Positions 58,061-64,000 of a stretch of 64,000 bases of DNA are shown here, piece by piece. Position 1 is the stretch's first letter. The number at the start of each line of letters is the position of its first letter. Position numbers and translations under genes: made by a program. Under the pieces are notes generated by a model, which was not told the DNA's origin, did no database searches, and saw only the letters and a list, made by a program, of their open reading frames with translations. This DNA comes from Chromera velia (Eukaryota > Sar > Chromeraceae), in the NCBI GenBank assembly GCA_018398765.1, contig JAHBMJ010002009.1:12180-76179 (forward strand). The letters are read 5' to 3'.

Positions 58061-60570
58061 AAGCATCAGATGCACTCACAAGATCCGTTCTCTCTGTGTG
58101 TTGTGTTTTTAATTTCGCCCGAAGCGTTAAATGGAATCGTAGGATCCATTCTCTCTGTATGTGGTGTTTTTTGTTTCATCCAAAGCGTCAGATGGTGTCG
58201 TAGGATCCATTCTCTCTATGTGTGGTATTGTTTGTTTCATTGTTTGTTTCATTCGAAGCGTCAGATGCACTCGCAGGATCCGTTTTCTCTGTGTGTTGTG
58301 TTTTTTGTTTTACCTGAAGCGTCCGATGCACTTATAGGATCCGTTCTCTCTGTGTATGGTGTGTTTTGTTTCAGTTGAAGCATCAGATGCACTCGCAGGA
58401 TCCGTTTTCTCTGTGTATTGTGTTTTCTGTTTCACTTAAAGCGTCAGATGTACTCGCAGAATCCGTTCTCTCTGTGTGTTGTATTTTTTGTTTCACCCGA
58501 AGCATCAGATGCACTCGCAGGATCCGTTTTCTTTGTGTGTTGTGTTTTCTGTTTCACTTAAAGCGTCAGATGCACTTGCAGGATCCGTTCTCTCTGTGTG
58601 TTGTGTTTTTTGTTTCACTCGAAGCGTCAGATGCACTCGCAGGATCCGTTTTCTCTGTGTATGGTTTGTTTTGTTTCAGCTGAAGCATCAGATGCACTCG
58701 CAGAATCCGTTCTCTCTGTGTGTTGTATTTTTTGTTTCACCCAAAGCGTCAGATGACTTCGCAGGATCCCTTCTCTCTGTGTGTTGTGTTTTTTGTTTCA
58801 TCCAAAGCGTCAAATGCACTCGCAAGTTCCGTTCTCTCTGTATGTAGTGTTTTTTATTTCACCCGAAGCATCAGATGGACTCGCAGGATTCGTTCTCTCT
58901 CTATGTTGTGTTTTTTGTTTCACCCGAAGCGTCAGATGGACTCGTAGGATCCGTTCTCTCTGTGTATGGTGTTTTTTGTTTCACCTGAAGCGTTAGATGC
59001 CCTCGCAGGATCCGTTCTCTCTGTGTGTTGTGTTTTTTGTTTCACTTGAAAAGTCAGATGCACTTGCAGGATCCGTTCTCTCTGTGTGTGGTGTTTTTTA
59101 TTTCACTTAAAGCGTCAAATGCACTCGTAGGATCCGTTCTCTCTGTGTACGGTGTTTTTTGTTTCACCTGAAGCATTAGATGTACTTGCAGGATCCGTTC
59201 TCTCTGTGTGTAGTATTTTTTGTTTCACCTGAAGCGTTAGATGCCCTCGCAGGATCCGTTCTCTCTGTGTGTTGTGTTTTTTGTTTCATCCGAAGCGTCA
59301 GATGCACTCGCAAGTTCCGTTCTCTCTGTATGTAGTGTTTTTTATTTCACCCGAAGCATCAGATGGACTCGCAGGATTCGTTCTCTCTCTATGTTGTGTT
59401 TTTTGTTTCACCCGAAGCGTCAGATGGACTCGTAGGATCCGTTCTCTCTGTGTGTAGTATTTTTTGTTTCACCTGAAGCGTTAGATGCCCTCACAGGATC
59501 CGTTCTCTCTGTGTGTTGTGTTTTTTGTTTCACCTGAAAAGTCAGATGCACTCGCAGAATCCGTTCTCTCTGTGTGTGGTGTTTTTTGTTTCACCCGAAG
59601 CATCAGATGCACTCGCAGGATCCGTTTTCTTTGTGTGTTGTGTTTTTTGTTTCACTTAAAGCGTCAGATGCACTTGCAGGATCCGTTCTCTCTGTGTGTT
59701 GTGTTTTTTGTTTCACTTGAAGCGTCAGATGCACTCGCAGGATCCGTTTTCTCTGTGTATGGTTTGTTTTGTTTCACTCGAAGCGTCAGATGATTTCGCA
59801 GGATCCGTTCTCTCTGTGTGTTGTGTTTTCTGTTTCACTCGAAGCGTCAGATGACTTCGCAAGATCCGTTCTCTCTGTGTGTGGTATTTTTTGTTTCACC
59901 CAAAGCGTCAAATGGATTCGCAGGATCCGTTCTCTCTGTGTATGGTGTGTTTTGTTTCACTCAAAGCGTCAGATGAACTTGCAGGATCCGTTCTCTCTGT
60001 GTATTGTGTCTTTTGTTTCACCTAAAGCGTCAGATGCATTCGTAGGATCCGTTCTCTCTGGGTATTGTGTCTTTTGTTTCACCCGAAGTGTCAGATAGAC
60101 TCGCAGGATCCGTTCTCTCTATGTATTGTGTCTTTTGTTTCACGCGAGCATCAAATGCACTCGCAGGATCCGTTCTCTCTGTGGGTTGTGTTTTTTGTTT
60201 CACCCAAAGCGTCAAATGGATTCGCAGGATCCGTTCTCTCTGTGTATGGTGTGTTTTGTTTCACTCAAAGCGTCAGATGAACTTGCAGGATCCGTTCTCT
60301 CTGTGTATTGTGTCTTTTGTTTCACCTAAAGCGTCAGATGCATTCGTAGGATCCGTTCTCTCTGGGTATTGTGTCTTTTGTTTCACCCGAAGCGTCAGAT
60401 AGACTCGCAGGATCCGTTCTCTCTATGTATTGTGTCTTTTGTTTCACGCGAGCATCAAATGCACTCGCAGGATCCGTTCTCTCTGTGGGTTGTGTTTTTT
60501 GTTTCACCCGAAGCGTCAGATGCACTCGCAGGATCCCTTCTCTCTGTGTGTTATGTTTTTTTATTCACCC

Positions 60571-60898
60571 NNNNNNNNNNNNNNNNNNNNNNNNNNNNNN
60601 NNNNNNNNNNNNNNNNNNNNNNNNNNNNNNNNNNNNNNNNNNNNNNNNNNNNNNNNNNNNNNNNNNNNNNNNNNNNNNNNNNNNNNNNNNNNNNNNNNNN
60701 NNNNNNNNNNNNNNNNNNNNNNNNNNNNNNNNNNNNNNNNNNNNNNNNNNNNNNNNNNNNNNNNNNNNNNNNNNNNNNNNNNNNNNNNNNNNNNNNNNNN
60801 NNNNNNNNNNNNNNNNNNNNNNNNNNNNNNNNNNNNNNNNNNNNNNNNNNNNNNNNNNNNNNNNNNNNNNNNNNNNNNNNNNNNNNNNNNNNNNNNNN
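60571..60898. other. Assembly gap (N run, 328 bases)
   Basis: Unknown bases inside the satellite array. The true number of units here is not known, and the flanking near-duplicates (59898-60200 against 60202-60500) make mis-assembly plausible. Confidence 0.99.
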
Positions 60899-61069
60899 TC
60901 TCTGTGTGTTATGTTTTTTGTTTCTCTTAAAGCGTCAGATGCACTCGTAGGCTCCCTTTTTCTGTGTGTTGTGTTTTTCGATTCACGCAAAGCGTTAGAT
61001 GCACCTCCAGGATCCGTTCTCTCTGTGTGTTATGTTTTTTGTTTCACCCAAAGCATCAGGTATACTTGC

Positions 61070-62420
61070 AGGATCCGTTCTCTATATATTGTTCTCTCTG
61101 TGTATGGTGTTTTTTGTTTCACCTGAAGTGTCAGATGCACTCGCAGGATCTGTTCTCTCGGTGTGTTGTATTTTTTGTTTCACTCCAAGCATCAGATGCA
61201 CTCACAAGATCCATTCTCTCTGTGTGCGGTGTTTTGTGTTTTTTGTTTTACCCGAACCATCAGATGCACTCAGAGGATCCGTTCTCTTTGTGTGTTGTGT
61301 TTTTGTTCTCACTCAAAGCATCAGATGCACTCACAGGATCCCTTCCCTCTATATCGCTGTCTCTGTATGTGGTGTTTTTTGTTTCATCTGAAGCGTCAGA
61401 TGCATTCGCAGGATCCGTTCTCTCCGTGTGTTATATTTTTGTTTCACTCGAAGCGTCAGATGGTTTTGCAGGATCCGTTCTCTCTGTATGTTGTGTTTTT
61501 TATTTCACTCGAAGCCGCCGCCTGCGTTAAATACACTCACAAGATCCGTTCTTTCTGTGTGTGGTGTGTTTTGTTTCACCCAAAGCGTCAGATGTACTCG
61601 CAGGATTCGTTCTCTCTGTGTATTGTGTCTTTTGTTTCACTCGAAGCGTCAGATGCACTCAGCGGATCCGTTCTCTCTGTATGTTGTGTTTTTTGTTTCA
61701 CCCGAAGCGTCAGATGCACTCGCAGGATCCGTTTTCCTTGACAGTGACACTGTGTGTTATGTTTTTTGTTTTACCCGAAGCGTCAGATAAACTTGCAGGA
61801 TCCGTTCTCTCTATGTACGTGTTGTGTTTTTGTTTCACCCGAAGCGTCAGATGCACTTACAGGATCCGTTTTCTCTGTGTATTGTGTCTTTTATTTCATC
61901 CGAAGCGTCAGATCTAGCGTCAGATGCTGGTGTTGTGTTTTTTGTTTCAGCTGAAGCATCAGATGCACTTGCAGGATCCTTTCTCTCTATGTGCGGTGTT
62001 TTTTATTTCACTCAAAGTATCAGATGCACTCGCAGGATCCATTCTAAGAGACTCTCTGTATGATACTGTTGTGTTTTTTGTTTCACCCGAACCATCAGAT
62101 ACACTCGCAGGATCCGTTCTCTCTGTGTGTTGTGTTTTTTATTTCACCTCAAGCATTAGATGGTTTTGCAGGATCCACTCTTCCTGTGTGTTGTGTTTTG
62201 TGTTTTAACGGAACCGTCAGATGCACTCACAGAATCCGTTCTCTCTGTGTGCTACAGTGTTATGTTTTTTGTTTCACCCGAAGTGTTAGATGGTTTCGCA
62301 GGATCCGTTCTCTCTGTGTGTAGTGTTTTTTGTTTCACTCGAAGCATCACATGCACTCGCACGATCCGTTCTCTCTGTGTGTGGTGTGTTTTGTTTCACC
62401 TAAAGCATCAGATGCACTCA
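61070..62420 (+). repeat. Higher-order satellite block, copy 2
   Basis: Same ordered variant units as 56930-58060, with small insertions such as the AGAGACTCTCTGTATGATACT segment near 62046. Confidence 0.85.
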
Positions 62421-64000
62421 CAAGATCCGTTCTCTCTGTGTGTTGTGTTTTTTGTTTCACTCGAAGTGTCAGATGCACTCACAGGATCCGTTCTCTCTGT
62501 GTGTGGTGTGTTTTGTTTCACTTGAAGCGTCAAATGCACTCGCAGGATCCGTTTTCTCTGTCTGTTGTGTTTTTTGTTTTACCTGAAGCGTCCGATGCAC
62601 TTGCAGGATCCGTTCTCTCTGTATGTTGTGTTTTTTGTTTCACTCGAAGTGTCAGATGCACTCGCACGATCCGTTCTCTCTGTGTGTGGTGTGTTTTGTT
62701 TCACCTAAAGCATCAGATGCACTCACAAGATCCGTTCTCTCTGTGTGTTGTGTTTTTTGTTTCACTCGAAGTGTCAGATGCACTCACAGGATCCGTTTTC
62801 TCTGTGTGTGGTGTGTTTTGTTTCACTTGAAGCGTCAGATGCACTCGCAGGATCCGTTTTCTCTGTCTGTTGTGTTTTTTGTTTCACTTGAAGCGTCAGA
62901 TGCACTCGCAGGATCCGTTCTCTCTGAGTATGGTGTTTTTTGTTTCACCCGAAGCGTCAGATGCACTCGCAGGATCCGTTCTTTCTGACAGTATGTGTTG
63001 TGTTTTTTGTTTCACCCAAAGCATCAGATACACTCGCAGGATCCGTTGTCTCTGTGGGTTGTGTTTTTTCTTTCATTCGAAGTGTTACATGCACTCGCAG
63101 CATCCTCTCTCTCTGTGTGTTGTGTTTTTTGTTTCACCCGCAGCGTCAGATACACTCGGAGGATCCGTTAATTCTCTGTGTGTGTGATGCTTTTTGTTTC
63201 ACCTGAAGTATCAAATGCACTTGCAGGATCCGTTCTCTCTGTGTGTGGTGTTTTTTATTTCACTCGAAGCGTCAGATGCACTCGCAGGATCTGTTCTCTC
63301 TGTGTGTTATGTTTTTTGTTTCACCTGAAGCGTTAGATGCCCTCGCAGGATCCGTTCTCTCTGTGTGTTATGTTTTTTATTTCATCTGAAGCGTCAGATG
63401 CACTCGCAGGATCCGTTCTCTCTGTGTGTAGTGTTTTTTATTTTACCTGAAGCATCAGATGGACTCGTAGGATTCATTCTCTCTCTATGTTGTGTTTTTT
63501 GTTTCACCCGAAGCGTTAGATGGACTCGTAGGATCCGTTCTCTCTGTGTGTGGTGTTTTTTGTTTCACCCGAAGTGTCAGATGCCCTCACACGATCCGTT
63601 CTCTCTGTGTGTTATGTTTTTAATTTCACCCAAAGCATCAGATGCACTCGCAGGATCCGTTCTCTCTGTGTGTTGTGTTTTCTGTTTTTCTTAAAGCGTC
63701 AGATGCACTTGCAGGATCCGTTCTCTCTGTGTGTTGTGTTTTTTGTTTCACTCGAAGCGTCAGATGCACTCGCAGGATCCGTTCTCTCTGTGTATGGTGT
63801 GTTTTGTTTCAGCTGAAGCATCAAATGCACTCGCAGGATCCGTTTTCTCTGTGTGTTATATTTTTTGGTTCACTTGAAGCGTCAGATGCAGTCGCAGGAT
63901 CCGTTCTCTCTCTGTATGGTATGTTTTGTTTCACTTGAAGCGTCAGATGCACTCGCAGGATCCGTTCTCTCTGAGTATGGTTTGTTTTGTTTCAGCTGAA

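Larger units (their letters stand above)
52931..64000 (+). repeat. 61 bp satellite array, continues past the window end
   Basis: The consensus unit is about GTGTTTTTTGTTTCACCCGA-AGCGTCAGATGCACTCGCAG-GATCCGTTCTCTCTGTGTGTG, with GGATCC spaced 61 bp in most units. About 175-180 units are visible around one gap. Units differ at a few fixed places: CCCGAAGCG/CTTGAAGCA, GTCAGATGCACTCG/GTTAGATGCCCTCG, and GTGTGGTG/GTATTGTG. A few units carry insertions such as TTGACAGTGACAC. The plus strand is T-rich and poor in stop codons, so long spurious frames arise. Probably heterochromatic; a centromeric or subtelomeric location is not shown. Confidence 0.95.

Noticed and set aside
52931-64000. CRISPR-like appearance of regularly spaced repeats
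   Set aside because: Units are contiguous and similar throughout with no unique spacers, and the context is eukaryotic. It is a satellite.

Overview
The window is nuclear DNA of a eukaryote rich in spliceosomal introns. The evidence is GT-AG introns of a few hundred bases, GC-rich exons, a NuA4-type chromatin gene, a DDX60-type helicase gene, and abundant transposons and satellite DNA. I cannot fix the species. A free-living alveolate of the chromerid type (for example Chromera) would fit, but that is a guess from overall style, not a demonstrated match.

Layout. (1) 1-3.77 kb: minus-strand Ty1/copia-type fossil running off the left edge, interrupted by a ~1.0 kb element with terminal inverted repeats. 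(2) 3.8-6.0 kb: AT-rich spacer with a double hairpin and a ~300 bp tandem duplication. (3) 6.0-14.7 kb: one huge palindromic element with two ~2.86 kb inverted arms, each packed with GGTAATTACC palindromes, around a ~3 kb core. The core carries a minus-strand, intron-containing gene for a coiled-coil protein with a PD-(D/E)XK-like segment. (4) 15.0-19.0 kb: fossil of a large DNA virus, chiefly a decayed D5-type primase-helicase. (5) 19-27.9 kb: AT-rich repeat land with a ~100 bp module in both orientations, further short repeats, one orphan Asn-rich exon and a possible decayed coding relic. (6) 27.9-43.7 kb: host gene island, with EAF6/MEAF6 (minus strand) head-to-head with a complete 20-exon DDX60-like helicase gene (plus strand). 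(7) 44.2-44.5 kb: small unidentified minus-strand ORF. (8) 45.0-51.9 kb: LTR element with two 643 bp LTRs and no recognisable gag or pol. (9) 52.9 kb to the window end: 61 bp satellite array, at least 11 kb long, with higher-order duplications and one assembly gap.

The two confident host genes do not form a pathway. EAF6 is a histone-acetyltransferase complex subunit, and the DDX60-like protein is a Ski2-type RNA helicase. They share only a ~650 bp divergent upstream region. The rest of the window is mainly selfish or fossil DNA. The least familiar items are the palindromic element with its nuclease-like cargo, the shared ~100 bp module, the viral primase-helicase fossil, and the GTCAGT-type splice donors of the host genes.
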